Assembly: GCA_035492455.1 (NCBI GenBank)
Contig: DATJJE010000012.1
Coordinates: 10,178-74,177, forward strand
DNA: 64,000 nt
Direction of reading: 5' to 3'
Source of the DNA: Gp6-AA40 sp035492455
GTDB taxonomy: Bacteria > Acidobacteriota > Vicinamibacteria > Vicinamibacterales > UBA2999
A program made the translations under genes and the position numbers. Positions 1-8,714 of this stretch are shown one piece after another (the stretch's first letter is position 1; each line of letters begins with the position of its first letter). Under the pieces are notes generated by a model, which had not been told where the DNA came from, ran no database searches, and saw nothing but the letters and a program-made list of their open reading frames with translations.

Positions 1-2033
1 GCCTGCTTGATCAGCTTGTCGGCGTCTTCCTTGAGCAGGAAACCTTCCGCCACCGCCTTTGCCGCGGCGGCCTTCACCGCTTCGACGTAGCCAGCGTGAT
101 CGTGGTACCGCTCCTCGAGCGATGGGCGCGGGTCGTTATTCGCCATCCGCTCCGCTCTCGTTCTCGCGAAGGGGACCATGCCCGCCGCGTAATTGCAGAT
201 CTTTCCCTTGTGGAAGCCCGCGGCGACGATGTTCCAGCCGAGATACGTGCCAAGCGGCGCATCGCGCAGAACGACCGGAACGCCGCCAAGCTCGTTGCCG
301 TCGGCATCCACCTTCGGCACCTTTGCCTTCAGCACGTGCTTGATCGCCGGAGGGATCTTCGTGCGGATGCCGGAGCCGTCCACGTAGTTGAACTCCGGAC
401 CCCAGTCGTAATCGAGTCCCGCGCTGATCAGACCGTTCGGCGCGTCGGCGGGCAATCCCGGAATCGTCGGGAAGCCCATGGCGGCCTTCGTCGGATCGAC
501 GAGGAAGCCTCCCGCCAGCGTCGGGTACTTGCTTGCGGGCGGCGCCACGTCCTTCATCACCCAGTTGCGGAAGTGATAGCGCAGCGCGTTGACCGTCTCG
601 GTGTGCGGAACCGGATCCGCCGCGAGAATGCCTGTGCCGAAGCTCGGACCGGGGCACATCGGCGCCGCTTCCGGAAGGACGCTGAAGCCGCCGCGGCCGC
701 CGCCGTGCGCCGTGCTCGGGATGTAGTAGCGACGCACGTTTGCCGGCACCGGAATGTCCTTGTCGGCAGAAGTGCCGACGAGCGCGGGGCTCAAGTTCAG
801 CGCCCACGCCTCGGCCGAGCCGTAGTGCTCCATGATCTTCGGGCACGTGTTAGTCGTGGTGCAGCGATCGAGCATGCTCTTCGCGGGCAGCCCGCGCACT
901 GGATCGGGCCACGGCGTCCACCATTGCGCCCCCTCGCCGCCCGATTCGTACAGCTTCTGCGCGCCATCCGGCAGCGCGTAGCGGACGTTCAGCGAGATGC
1001 GCTTGCCGGCGATGATCGGCCACGCACCGTCATACACCTTGCGCTTCGCTTCATCCTGCGTGAAGCCGAGCGCGATGAGCTGACGCAGCATGTTGCCCGA
1101 CTGCGATTGGCCGCGGCTGATCACCCACTGCACCTGCCCCGCGACCGGATTCGCCGTCCCCTCGGCATCCTTCGTTTCGTACTTGAAGAATGACGCGACG
1201 TCGCTGAACGCGGCGAAGCCGATGCCGAGCACGTAGTCATCGTTGGATGTGAACACCACCTGATACAGCAGCTTCGGATCGAAGCCGCCCTTCACGCAGA
1301 TCTGCGTGGGGTCCGGCGTGCCGGGGAACGGGTGCTGGGCGTCGCACTTCGCCCACGCCCAATCGCCCGCTGCCACCTTCTGCTCTCCGATGATCTTGCC
1401 GTCGGTTGTCTCCGCCTGGTGCGTCGTCAACGTTGCTTTGCTCGTATCGAGGGTGGCCGGCTTGTAGGGCACCGGGTTGGCGTTGACGAGCATTGGCTGC
1501 GAGTTGACGCCGTTCGCGTTGACGATGCGGCCGATGACAAGACCGCTGACCGGCGAGCCGTCCGGGTTCTTTGCGATCGGCACGATCACCCAGTCGTTGT
1601 CAGGACCCGGGGCCGTGCGGCCGGAGTTGTCACCCTGCCATCCGGTGCTCAATCCGATATCGCCATAGCCGCGCTCGATCGGATTGATGGTGATGCGTCC
1701 GCCGCGGTTCGGCACGTCCTGCCACAGCAGGTGACTTGCCTTCGACATGTCGACCGGCTTCACCAGATAGAAGCTGACGATGTATTCGACCTTGCCGTCG
1801 GCGTTTCGCGGCGCAAGTTTGATGTCGGTGATGATGGCGTTGCGCGGGTCGTTCGGATCGAGCTCGCCGATCGCGCGGCCGGCCAGCGTTTCGTACTGGC
1901 CCGCGGACCCGAAAGTCGCGCCATCGAACGCGGGCGATACCTTCTTCTCGATGATGATCTTCTTCACGCGTGCGTCGGCCACCGACGGTGACGCGAGCAG
2001 TGCCACGACCAGGCCGAAGCTGATGTAACGCAT
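1..2033 (-). CDS. Exported alpha/beta hydrolase domain protein (Abhydrolase_10-like), 3' end cut by the window
   Basis: An open frame runs from ATG at 2033 to the window edge, giving at least 677 residues. The N-terminus has a short signal peptide (hydrophobic stretch ending near LLASPSVADA). The middle holds a serine-nucleophile elbow, ISRGQSQSGN, the GxSxS/G variant typical of the large secreted 'alpha/beta hydrolase domain' proteins of Acidobacteria and Proteobacteria. The length exceeds ordinary esterases and fits that family. The substrate is unknown. The start is supported by an AGGAGA Shine-Dalgarno sequence and a TAGAAT -10-like box 28 nt upstream. It is probably transcribed separately from the upstream operon, from which a 101-nt gap divides it. 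Confidence 0.8.
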   Translation of the reverse strand, partial: MRYISFGLVVALLASPSVADARVKKIIIEKKVSPAFDGATFGSAGQYETLAGRAIGELDPNDPRNAIITDIKLAPRNADGKVEYIVSFYLVKPVDMSKASHLLWQDVPNRGGRITINPIERGYGDIGLSTGWQGDNSGRTAPGPDNDWVIVPIAKNPDGSPVSGLVIGRIVNANGVNSQPMLVNANPVPYKPATLDTSKATLTTHQAETTDGKIIGEQKVAAGDWAWAKCDAQHPFPGTPDPTQICVKGGFDPKLLYQVVFTSNDDYVLGIGFAAFSDVASFFKYETKDAEGTANPVAGQVQWVISRGQSQSGNMLRQLIALGFTQDEAKRKVYDGAWPIIAGKRISLNVRYALPDGAQKLYESGGEGAQWWTPWPDPVRGLPAKSMLDRCTTTNTCPKIMEHYGSAEAWALNLSPALVGTSADKDIPVPANVRRYYIPSTAHGGGRGGFSVLPEAAPMCPGPSFGTGILAADPVPHTETVNALRYHFRNWVMKDVAPPASKYPTLAGGFLVDPTKAAMGFPTIPGLPADAPNGLISAGLDYDWGPEFNYVDGSGIRTKIPPAIKHVLKAKVPKVDADGNELGGVPVVLRDAPLGTYLGWNIVAAGFHKGKICNYAAGMVPFARTRAERMANNDPRPSLEERYHDHAGYVEAVKAAAAKAVAEGFLLKEDADKLIKQ

Positions 2034-2061
2034 GACGTCTCCTGTCCCGAAAAGTGAGGCG

Positions 2062-2067
2062 ATTCTA
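2062..2067 (-). promoter_or_regulatory. -10-like box (TAGAAT) of the alpha/beta hydrolase gene
   Basis: On the minus strand GAGCTAGAAT lies 28 nt before the ATG at 2033, with an aggaga ribosome-binding site between. The shape matches other GCTAGNAT boxes in this window. No convincing -35 was seen. Confidence 0.4.
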
Positions 2068-2134
2068 GCTCATTACGGCCACAGCCACGCGAGAATGGCG
2101 CCGGTGACCGCGCCGTAAATGGCATCGTCACATC

Positions 2135-2806
2135 CTACTTGCCGAATTTGTCCTCCAGCACCGGCCACGCGGTGGTCCAGCGCAGCTCGCCGTAATATTG
2201 CGCCGCGCGGTCCGCGCTCCCGTACTCGTAGCTCTGTTCGTCCGTTCGATTGTCGATGTGCCGCAGATTATCCGCCCCGAGTGCCTGGTGCGCGAACTCG
2301 TGGACCGCTGCCCTGCCGATGCCGCGCCCGATGGCGTCGACGATCTGCGCTCGCGACGCATCGGTTGGCGCGTAGTCGATGGCGTTGTGCGCGAGGATGG
2401 CGAAGGCAACCGAGCCGAATCCGCCGAGCGGCCCGAATACGTGCGACTGGCCAGCCATTGAAAACGGATACGTCATGTGGTTGCGCGTCACCGTGATCGG
2501 TTCGCCGACCACGGCGACGTGCCAGAACGCGTCGTGATTGCCGGAAAGCGTGATGCGCAGGCCGCGATAGGCGCGCTCGATCTCGCCGCGCGATATCCGC
2601 TGCATGCGCGTTACTTCATCGGCGCGCAGCGCTCCGCCGATCTTGCGCGCGTCGTCCGCCGAGAGTGCGAACGCGGCGTCCTCCCACCAGAAGCCTGCCG
2701 CGATCGTTGCGTTCGAGACGCGCCAGGCGATCACCGCGGACGTGGTGAGCACGGTCGCAATCGCAACCGCGCCGATCACCACGTTTGCCGGCACGCGAAG
2801 TCGCAT
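2135..2806 (-). CDS. Exported or anchored protein with an HExxH zinc-peptidase-like motif
   Basis: 223 residues. The N-terminus (VIGAVAIATVLTTSAVIAW) is a signal peptide or single anchor. I do not recognise a named family, but the C-terminal half contains AVHEFAHQALG, a good HExxH zinc-metallopeptidase signature, followed by Asp/Glu-rich sequence (RTDEQSYEYGS) that could carry a third metal ligand. Peptidase activity is an inference from that motif only. It is the last gene of the ten-gene minus-strand run, 5 nt after the methyltransferase stop. Confidence 0.6.
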   Translation of the reverse strand: MRLRVPANVVIGAVAIATVLTTSAVIAWRVSNATIAAGFWWEDAAFALSADDARKIGGALRADEVTRMQRISRGEIERAYRGLRITLSGNHDAFWHVAVVGEPITVTRNHMTYPFSMAGQSHVFGPLGGFGSVAFAILAHNAIDYAPTDASRAQIVDAIGRGIGRAAVHEFAHQALGADNLRHIDNRTDEQSYEYGSADRAAQYYGELRWTTAWPVLEDKFGK

Positions 2807-2811
2807 GCTGC

Positions 2812-3618
2812 TTATGCGCGTTTCAATGCCAGATACGCGAACCTCGACAAACGCCGCTCGCGCGATAGCGTACAGACCGCGTCGAGAAATCGTTGCAGAC
2901 CCTCGAAAGCGCCCTCGCCTTCGATTGCGACGAGCGCCTCACGCCGCCGCGCGCGGGCATCCCGCCATCGCGCTGATACCAACGCCTCCGCGTCGGTAAC
3001 GTCGCGCGCCTCCTGCACGACAAATCCAGCCGCACCGAGCAACCGCTCGTTGCATCCCGCGGGAACAAACAGATAGAAGCCGATGGAGCTGCGGATACGA
3101 ATCTCGTCGCTGGTAACCGGTCCGGTGACGACGATCGGATCGGTGAAGAGGACGCGTCCACCCGGCTTGAGCACACGGTGCCAGTCGGCGAACAGGCCTG
3201 CCCGATCCGGCAGATGGTTGATCGCGTCGTTGCAGAAGATCGCGTCGAACGCGGCATCGGAAAACGGCAGCCGCGTTCCCGCGTCAACCCGCTGGAACGT
3301 CACGCGCGATGACAGACCTTCGCGCGATGCGGCGGACGTTGCAGCCTCGATACCGTGAGCGTTGATGTCCACACCGACGGCCGATGCACCGGTCTCGGCA
3401 GCAAGACGACGTGTCATGCCGCCGGTTCCACAGCCCACTTCGAGCACGCGGCTGCCGGCATCGACATGCAGCAGACGGAACCATTCGCGCGCCTCCGCCA
3501 GCGTGATCCAGCTTGATTGTCCAAGGTCCTCGTCGTACGTCTCGCGACGCACGTCAGTCTGTACCGTCGCAGCCAGATGCCCGTAATGCGTGTCGTACAG
3601 ATCGACGTCCTTGCTCAT
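2812..3618 (-). CDS. Class I SAM-dependent methyltransferase
   Basis: 268 residues from ATG 3618. Motif I is clear (VLEVGCGTGGMTRRLA, around residues 55-70), followed by an acidic motif II region (GVDINAHG) and the FDAIFCNDAINHLPD stretch typical of Methyltransf_11/25 proteins. It resembles small-molecule methyltransferases of the UbiE/sterol type, but the acceptor cannot be deduced. The frame stays open further upstream, yet that extension would overlap the beta-barrel gene. ATG 3618 sits 5 nt after that gene's stop, so it is the likely start. Confidence 0.85.
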   Translation of the reverse strand: MSKDVDLYDTHYGHLAATVQTDVRRETYDEDLGQSSWITLAEAREWFRLLHVDAGSRVLEVGCGTGGMTRRLAAETGASAVGVDINAHGIEAATSAASREGLSSRVTFQRVDAGTRLPFSDAAFDAIFCNDAINHLPDRAGLFADWHRVLKPGGRVLFTDPIVVTGPVTSDEIRIRSSIGFYLFVPAGCNERLLGAAGFVVQEARDVTDAEALVSARWRDARARRREALVAIEGEGAFEGLQRFLDAVCTLSRERRLSRFAYLALKRA

Positions 3619-3623
3619 GCCGG

Positions 3624-4202
3624 TCAGAACCTCACGCCTGCTCCTGCCGAGAACCGGAAATCGTGGCTGTAGAAATCCTCCTGCGAGATGACGCCGCCGG
3701 TACGGAACGATGGCCCTGGGTACTTCAGCATGCGATCGCCTGCATCGACGCGGATCACGGCGCGCGCTCCAGCAGACAGTTCGACACCACCGCCGGCATC
3801 GAGGGCGAACAGCGTACGTCCCCCCAGTTGACATGAGAGCGGCGGCGGAAAGATGAGAATGCAAACCGTCGGTTGGCCGCGGAAGTTGAGGAATCCGGGA
3901 CGAAGCTTCGCGAACGGACGCAACGGCCCGATTCGAGGGCCAACCGTCACGCCGAAGAGTCCTTCGCTGCGGCTGCTGCTGAACGGTGCACGTCCGCCAA
4001 AATCGTTCGGGAAGAAATTCACCTCGGCGTCGGCGCCAACCAAACGGGACGGCAGCCACGTAAACCGCACACCAATGCCCTTGTCGGTCGCGTCGAACTC
4101 GCTCGATCGCACCGCGACGAACTGCGCCGCGACTTCCGCCTGCCCCTGCGCCGCGGCCGGCACGGCAAAGCACGTCAGCAGAACGACGATGACGACGATC
4201 AC
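3624..4202 (-). CDS. Outer-membrane beta-barrel protein
   Basis: 192 residues. The chosen start is GTG at 4202, which overlaps the preceding SnoaL-like gene's stop as GTGA and begins directly with a signal peptide (hydrophobic core VVIVVLLTCFAVP, cleavage after AAAQ). The longer alternative start at 4259 would add charged residues and overlap that gene by 61 nt. The mature part has alternating hydrophobic strands and ends in ...SAGAGVRF, with a C-terminal Phe expected for BAM-assembled barrels. A small OmpA/porin-like 8-strand barrel is likely. The ligand is unknown. Confidence 0.7.
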   Translation of the reverse strand: MIVVIVVLLTCFAVPAAAQGQAEVAAQFVAVRSSEFDATDKGIGVRFTWLPSRLVGADAEVNFFPNDFGGRAPFSSSRSEGLFGVTVGPRIGPLRPFAKLRPGFLNFRGQPTVCILIFPPPLSCQLGGRTLFALDAGGGVELSAGARAVIRVDAGDRMLKYPGPSFRTGGVISQEDFYSHDFRFSAGAGVRF

Positions 4203-4606
4203 ACGGCGCCGATCTGCTTCAGCAGGCTGAGCATGTCCGCGTCTCGCCAGTGATCGCATACCTTCCCATCGCGCAGATGAAAGATATGCGTCTCGGAAAT
4301 GGTGTACTCCTTACCCGTCGCCGGCACGCCCATGAAATCACCGGTGTGGCGCGCGTGCGCGGTCACGCGCATGGCGACCTTGTCTTCTTCGGCAACCACG
4401 TCGTCGATTTTGAAGCTGACGTCGGAGAGGCCGGCGTGAACGTGGCGGATCGCCTGTTTCAGCGGCTCGATGCCTGACGGCATCTTTCCCCAGCTGTGGG
4501 GAGTGAAATCGTTGGTGACCAGCTTGTCGACGGCATCGGCGTTGCCTTTGACGAAGACCTCATCTATGAACCGCCGCACCGCGACTTTGTTTTCCTGAAC
4601 GCCCAT
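4199..4606 (-). CDS. SnoaL-like polyketide-cyclase-fold (ester cyclase) protein
   Basis: 135 residues, the usual length for the NTF2/SnoaL fold. The N-terminus (NKVAVRRFIDEVFVKGNADAVDKLVTNDF) and the end (FHLRDGKVCDHWRDADMLSLLKQIG) match the SnoaL-like ester cyclase profile, including the conserved H-W-D near the C-terminus. These proteins bind small hydrophobic ligands, and many have no known reaction. It lies 9 nt after the decarboxylase-like gene, and its own stop overlaps the next start (GTGA). Confidence 0.85.
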   Translation of the reverse strand: MGVQENKVAVRRFIDEVFVKGNADAVDKLVTNDFTPHSWGKMPSGIEPLKQAIRHVHAGLSDVSFKIDDVVAEEDKVAMRVTAHARHTGDFMGVPATGKEYTISETHIFHLRDGKVCDHWRDADMLSLLKQIGAV

Positions 4607-4615
4607 CCGGGCATC

Positions 4616-5179
4616 TTACGCGGATTCTGTAAACACGTCCCGCGCGGCGGTCACGCCGTTGAGTGCCGCGGGAAATCCGGCGTAGATCGCCATCTGTTCG
4701 AGCACGTGCACGATCTGCTGACGCGTCGCGCCGGCGGCGAGCGCCGCGCGCAGATGGTTTTTCAGCGCCGCCCGCTGCGTGCCGATGGCCGTCAGCAGAG
4801 CGACGGTGGAGAGCTCGCGCGTGACCGGATCGAGCGGACCCTGTCCGTCCACGCCGCCGCCTGACGGCCGCACGTACGCGCGCGCGATGCGCTTGACCTG
4901 GTCGACTTCCCCCTGCCGCGCGCCCACGTGCAGCGCCGCCTCGACGTGCCACTTCAGCTGCGGCTCGGCGCCCAGGGCACTGAGCGCCGCCACGGTGCAC
5001 AGCTCGCGCGTTCTCAAATCGAGTCCTGGACGCGACAACACCTCGCCGAACGCGAAGTCGATCGCAAACTTCACGAGGTCGGGAGCGATATCCGCGGCGG
5101 CCACAATTGGCGCCGCGGCATCCGGACCTCCAAGGCGCTCGAGCGCCCGCAGGCCCACCTCGTGCCGGTCGGCGCTCAC
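4616..5179 (-). CDS. Carboxymuconolactone-decarboxylase-family protein with two CMD repeats
   Basis: 187 residues starting at GTG 5179, overlapping the cupin stop as GTGA. Two related CMD segments are visible: residues about 50-90 (TRELCTVAALSALG then LKWHVEAALHVGA) and about 115-170 (TRELSTVALLTAIG then LKNHLRAALAAGA). The layout is PcaC-like (gamma-carboxymuconolactone decarboxylase) rather than the AhpD redox type, since no CxxC is present. Decarboxylation of a lactone is family knowledge. The actual substrate is unknown. Confidence 0.85.
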   Translation of the reverse strand: MSADRHEVGLRALERLGGPDAAAPIVAAADIAPDLVKFAIDFAFGEVLSRPGLDLRTRELCTVAALSALGAEPQLKWHVEAALHVGARQGEVDQVKRIARAYVRPSGGGVDGQGPLDPVTRELSTVALLTAIGTQRAALKNHLRAALAAGATRQQIVHVLEQMAIYAGFPAALNGVTAARDVFTESA

Positions 5180-5646
5180 TTCGTCGTTGCCGTGTGCGTG
5201 ACTGTCTGATCTTCCAGCGGAATCGTTACGACGATGCGATCGGCGATGTTGTGCGTGATGTGTCCCTTTCCGGTTGTGTCCTCGATGAGATTGATGTTGC
5301 CCGCTTCGATCGGGACCTTCTGGCCGTTGGCCACTTCGAGCTCAGCGCGCCCGCTCAGTGTGATCACGAACTGGCGCCGTGGGCCCGTATGCCAGTCGCC
5401 TGCCGGCGCCGCCGGCCGGCTGCTGAATTCCACCCCGGTCGCTTTCATGGTGGAGGTCCCATTCGGCGTCAGCTTCATTTCGACCTGTTCGGAATGCGTC
5501 AGGCCATCGGTGCCCGTGTAGATGCGCGTCATCATGATCGGCTTGCGCGCCGCCTGCGCGGAGACGACGTCCTGTTCACCGCGTACGCTCCATCCAAGGC
5601 AGAATGCCGCCACCAGGGCTAGACCGGTCAACAGTCGGCTTCTCAT
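5176..5646 (-). CDS. Exported cupin-domain protein (copy 1)
   Basis: 156 residues from ATG 5646 with a GGAGG site just upstream. There is a signal peptide (LLTGLALVAAFCLGWSV ... AQA), then one cupin barrel with DWHTGPRRQFVITLSGRAEL and a second motif near GNINLIEDTTGKGH. The metal ligands look incomplete compared with classical cupins (one clear His in motif 1). It is closely similar in order and motifs to the cupin at 41622-42095, so the two are paralogues. It is translationally coupled to the CMD gene. Confidence 0.85.
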   Translation of the reverse strand: MRSRLLTGLALVAAFCLGWSVRGEQDVVSAQAARKPIMMTRIYTGTDGLTHSEQVEMKLTPNGTSTMKATGVEFSSRPAAPAGDWHTGPRRQFVITLSGRAELEVANGQKVPIEAGNINLIEDTTGKGHITHNIADRIVVTIPLEDQTVTHTATTK

Positions 5647-5657
5647 ACGTCCTCCAT

Positions 5658-7322
5658 CTACTGACACAACGCGACGACACAGATTGACAGGATATTTCGG
5701 TTCTCCGGTGGAACGGGAAGCCCGCGTTCTTTCATCAGCCGGCGGATGAGCGCGGCCGTCTCGGGGTAAGCGGTGGCCGACTGCACGCCGACGCGCACCA
5801 GACCTTCGGCATAGTCGAGCGCCTGCCAGGTGTGGCCGGCGGCGGCGGAGCCGAGCTTGTCGGTGTCGCGGCTGCCCCGGTCGTTGATCTCGAGCTTCGC
5901 GCCGCGATCGACGAGCAGCTGCACGGCGGCGTTGCGCCCCTTCAGCGCGGCGCCCATCAGCGCGGTGCGCCCTTCGCTGTTGGCATAGTTTGGATCGAGG
6001 CCAAGATCGAGCAGCATGCGAAGGGCCTCGACGTTCTCCTGCGGCGATCGCTCGTAGGTGACGCCCTCCACCCAGCCGATGCCGCCGGCGGCGGTCAGCG
6101 CGTTGTCGCCGTTGGCGGTGACGAGCGTCGGATCCGCCTTGTACTCGAGCAGCAGCTTCATCAGCTCGGTGTCGCTCGACTGCGCTGCGCGGATGAAGGG
6201 GGTGGCGCCATCCTCGAAGAACCATTGCATGGTGAAGATGGTTCGCGTCAGCGTATTGTCGCGAACGCGCGCGTTCGGGTTCGCGCCATGCTGCAGCAGC
6301 GAGCGGATGATCTCGAGGTGATCGAGATCCGGCTTCGGAACGGGATAGTCGCCTCCCTCGATGTTGCGGTTGTCCGTGGCCAGATACAGAGGTGTCCACC
6401 CGCCTTTGTTGGCGAGGTTCACGTCGGCGCCGCGGTCGATCAGCATCTGGGCGAGCGCGTAGTTGCGGTTGTTGATCGCCGTCAGCAGCGGCGTCCACCC
6501 GTACTCGGTCGTCTGGTTGATCTTCGCGCCGTGTCCGACGAGCGCCTTCGCCGACTCGATGTCGCCTTCGCGCGCGGCGAAGACGAGCGCGGTGAGTCCA
6601 CCGCCCCCGCTGCCCACCAGACCTGCCTGCACGGCGACGTCGTCACCGTCTACGGAGGGATCCGGCGCCGTGCCGGAGGTGTTCTGGCCGACGCCAGCCG
6701 GCGGCGCGCGCCGCTCGATGGCCACCTGCTCGTCGTAGGTACGCCCCGCGGCGGCCGCGCGCTGGCGCCGCGCGCGTGCCTCCTGCACGGCACGCACGTT
6801 CACGCGCGGCGCCATGTAGTTCCGCGGCAGTCCCGCGGGGCCTGACGTCAGACCTGGATCCGCGCCGGACGCGAGCAGCGCTTCGACCGCCTTGGGATGC
6901 CGCTGCTCCGCCGCCCACATCAACGCCGTCGTGCCGCGCAGCTCTTCGCGCGCGTTGACGTCCACGCCAGCGGCGACGAGCCGCCGGATCAGCGCAACGC
7001 TGCCGTTACGCGCGGCAAACATCAGCATCGTTTCGCCGTTGGGGCCGCGCTCCTTTGCATCCGCGCCCGCCTGCAGCAGTCGCTCGACAATCGGCAGGTC
7101 GCCGTACTGACATGCCATCGCCAGCGGCGTCACCCCTTCGCGATTCGCCGTGTGTACGTTCGCGCCGCCGGCGATCAGCCGATCGACCGCCTGCAGGTCG
7201 CCACGATAGACCGCCCAGTGCAGCGGAATCGCACCATCGTCCGAGCGGCGCTGATCCTGCGGGTCCGCGAACGCCAGCGCCCCGCAGGCAACGAGCACGA
7301 ACGCGAGCACGAGCGGCTTCAC
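5658..7322 (-). CDS. Exported ankyrin-repeat protein
   Basis: 554 residues. The start is GTG 7322, which overlaps the DUF1552 stop as GTGA and begins a signal peptide (LVLAFVLVACGALAFA). Ankyrin repeats fill residues about 30-170 (e.g. IPLHWAVYRGDLQAVDRLIA, TPLAMACQYGDLPIVERLL) and about 240-490, separated by a low-complexity Ala/Arg/Gly linker. The repeats mediate protein-protein contacts and no catalytic domain is visible. Its place directly behind DUF1592-DUF1552 suggests a partner or scaffold role for those proteins, which is an inference. Confidence 0.85.
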   Translation of the reverse strand: MKPLVLAFVLVACGALAFADPQDQRRSDDGAIPLHWAVYRGDLQAVDRLIAGGANVHTANREGVTPLAMACQYGDLPIVERLLQAGADAKERGPNGETMLMFAARNGSVALIRRLVAAGVDVNAREELRGTTALMWAAEQRHPKAVEALLASGADPGLTSGPAGLPRNYMAPRVNVRAVQEARARRQRAAAAGRTYDEQVAIERRAPPAGVGQNTSGTAPDPSVDGDDVAVQAGLVGSGGGGLTALVFAAREGDIESAKALVGHGAKINQTTEYGWTPLLTAINNRNYALAQMLIDRGADVNLANKGGWTPLYLATDNRNIEGGDYPVPKPDLDHLEIIRSLLQHGANPNARVRDNTLTRTIFTMQWFFEDGATPFIRAAQSSDTELMKLLLEYKADPTLVTANGDNALTAAGGIGWVEGVTYERSPQENVEALRMLLDLGLDPNYANSEGRTALMGAALKGRNAAVQLLVDRGAKLEINDRGSRDTDKLGSAAAGHTWQALDYAEGLVRVGVQSATAYPETAALIRRLMKERGLPVPPENRNILSICVVALCQ

Positions 7323-8710
7323 AGGCTGGCGAGTCTCCCCGTGCTGTCGCCCTGCACGTCCTTCTCGATGCCGTACATGTCGAGGAGGCTGAGCAGCAGG
7401 TTTCCGGTCGTCACGCTCTTCCGCTCGTAGTGCAGATGCCGGTTGCCTTGCAGCTTGCCGCCGGCGCCGCCGACGAGAATGTGCGGCACGTCGTAGTGCT
7501 GATGCTGATTCGAGTTGCCCATGTTGGTGCCGTAGAGAATCAGCGAGTGATCGAGCAGGGTGCCGTCGCCTTCCGGAATCGAGCGGAGCTTCTGCGCGAA
7601 GTAGGCAAGCGTCGAGACGTGATAGCGGTTGATGAGCGAGTAGCGCCGGATCTGCGCCGCATCGTCCTGGTGATGCGAGGCGCCGTGGAAGCTGGCACTC
7701 GTCCCGCCGTCCGGGAACAGCGGCCCTTTCGGGAACGTGTAGACGCGATTGGTGAGATCGCGCGCGCCGAGCAGGGTCGCTACGCGCGTGATGTCGGCCT
7801 TGAAGGCGAGCGCCAGCAGGTCGTAATGGAGCTTCACGTGCTCGTCGAACTGCTCGGGCACGCCCGGTGGCAGATCGAACATCGGCACATCGGCCGACGC
7901 CTTCCGCGCCAGCTCGAGGCGCCGTTCGATCTCGCGAATCTCGTCGACATACTGGTTGAGGATGCGCTGGTCGGAGGAGCCGAGATCGTTGCGCAGCTTC
8001 GTCAGCTCGCCGACGAGCGCGTCGAGGATGCTGCGCCGCTGCACGAGACGCGCGGCGCGCAGCTCCGGCGTGCCGCCGCTGCCGAACAGCCGCTCGAAGA
8101 CGACCTGCGGATTGAGCTCCATCGGAATCGGCGCCGTCCGCATCAGCGGCTCGGTCGACGGCGTCGGCAGGCCGATCCATGAGATCGAATTCGTGTACGA
8201 GCAGCTGTAGCCTTCGCCGCAGTTGCTGGAGCTGGAGTTCGGATCCTCGACCGCCAGCTGCAGCGACGGCAGCAGCGTGTCACGGCCGATCTTTTCGGCG
8301 ATCTGCTGATCGATCGTCGGGCTGCCGACCGTGGCGTCGGCCGCGGCGGTCTTCCGCGGCTTGATGCCGGTCAGATATGCCGCCGCCACCCAGTGATCGG
8401 ATCCGGTCGTCCCTTCCGGCGGCTCGGCCGACTTCGACCAGAGTCCCGTCAGTACCGTCGTCTGGTTCTTCACGGGCTCGAGCGATTCGAGGATGAACGG
8501 GAGCTTGTCCGGCAGCTTCCCTTCAGCCTGCGGTTCCCACAGTCCCGGCGCCATCCCGTGCGGGAAGAAGATGCCGACGAACCGCGTTTTCGGCGGCACT
8601 GTTTGCGCCATCACCGGCGTCATCGCGTCGAAGAGCGGGAGCGCGAGCGTCACACCGGCGCCGCGCAGGAAGAGCCGCCGCGGAATCTGCTTTTTGAAGA
8701 CGAACGACAT
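7319..8710 (-). CDS. DUF1552 domain protein with Tat-type signal
   Basis: 463 residues, normal for DUF1552. The N-terminus is a Tat-like signal (RRLFLRGAGVTLALPLFDA), then the characteristic opening FVGIFFPHGMAPGLW, so the protein is probably exported folded. The family has no proven reaction; it resembles DUF1501/sulfatase-like exported proteins of Planctomycetes and Acidobacteria. ATG 8710 is chosen because it lies 4 nt after the DUF1592 stop; a longer frame would overlap that gene. DUF1592-DUF1552 is a conserved neighbour pair, so the two probably act together. Confidence 0.88.
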   Translation of the reverse strand: MSFVFKKQIPRRLFLRGAGVTLALPLFDAMTPVMAQTVPPKTRFVGIFFPHGMAPGLWEPQAEGKLPDKLPFILESLEPVKNQTTVLTGLWSKSAEPPEGTTGSDHWVAAAYLTGIKPRKTAAADATVGSPTIDQQIAEKIGRDTLLPSLQLAVEDPNSSSSNCGEGYSCSYTNSISWIGLPTPSTEPLMRTAPIPMELNPQVVFERLFGSGGTPELRAARLVQRRSILDALVGELTKLRNDLGSSDQRILNQYVDEIREIERRLELARKASADVPMFDLPPGVPEQFDEHVKLHYDLLALAFKADITRVATLLGARDLTNRVYTFPKGPLFPDGGTSASFHGASHHQDDAAQIRRYSLINRYHVSTLAYFAQKLRSIPEGDGTLLDHSLILYGTNMGNSNQHQHYDVPHILVGGAGGKLQGNRHLHYERKSVTTGNLLLSLLDMYGIEKDVQGDSTGRLASL

Positions 8711-8714
8711 GACG

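Noticed and set aside
96..1193. Long plus-strand open frame opposite the alpha/beta hydrolase
   Set aside because: Arg/His-rich translation without motifs. The minus strand reads a coherent hydrolase. It is a GC-driven shadow, like many other long antisense frames here.
2068..2134. Short hydrophobic frame (DDAIYGAVTGAILAWLWP) after the HExxH gene
   Set aside because: It could be the true C-terminus after a frameshift, but it has no start codon of its own and no family support.
3619..4173. N-terminal extension of the methyltransferase
   Set aside because: The extension reads through the beta-barrel gene in another frame, with Arg/Ser-rich sequence. ATG 3618 fits the 5-nt junction.
7323..8180. 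N-terminal extension of the ankyrin protein
   Set aside because: Low-complexity Arg/Ala sequence antisense in frame to the DUF1552 gene. GTG 7322 begins a signal peptide and overlaps the upstream stop.
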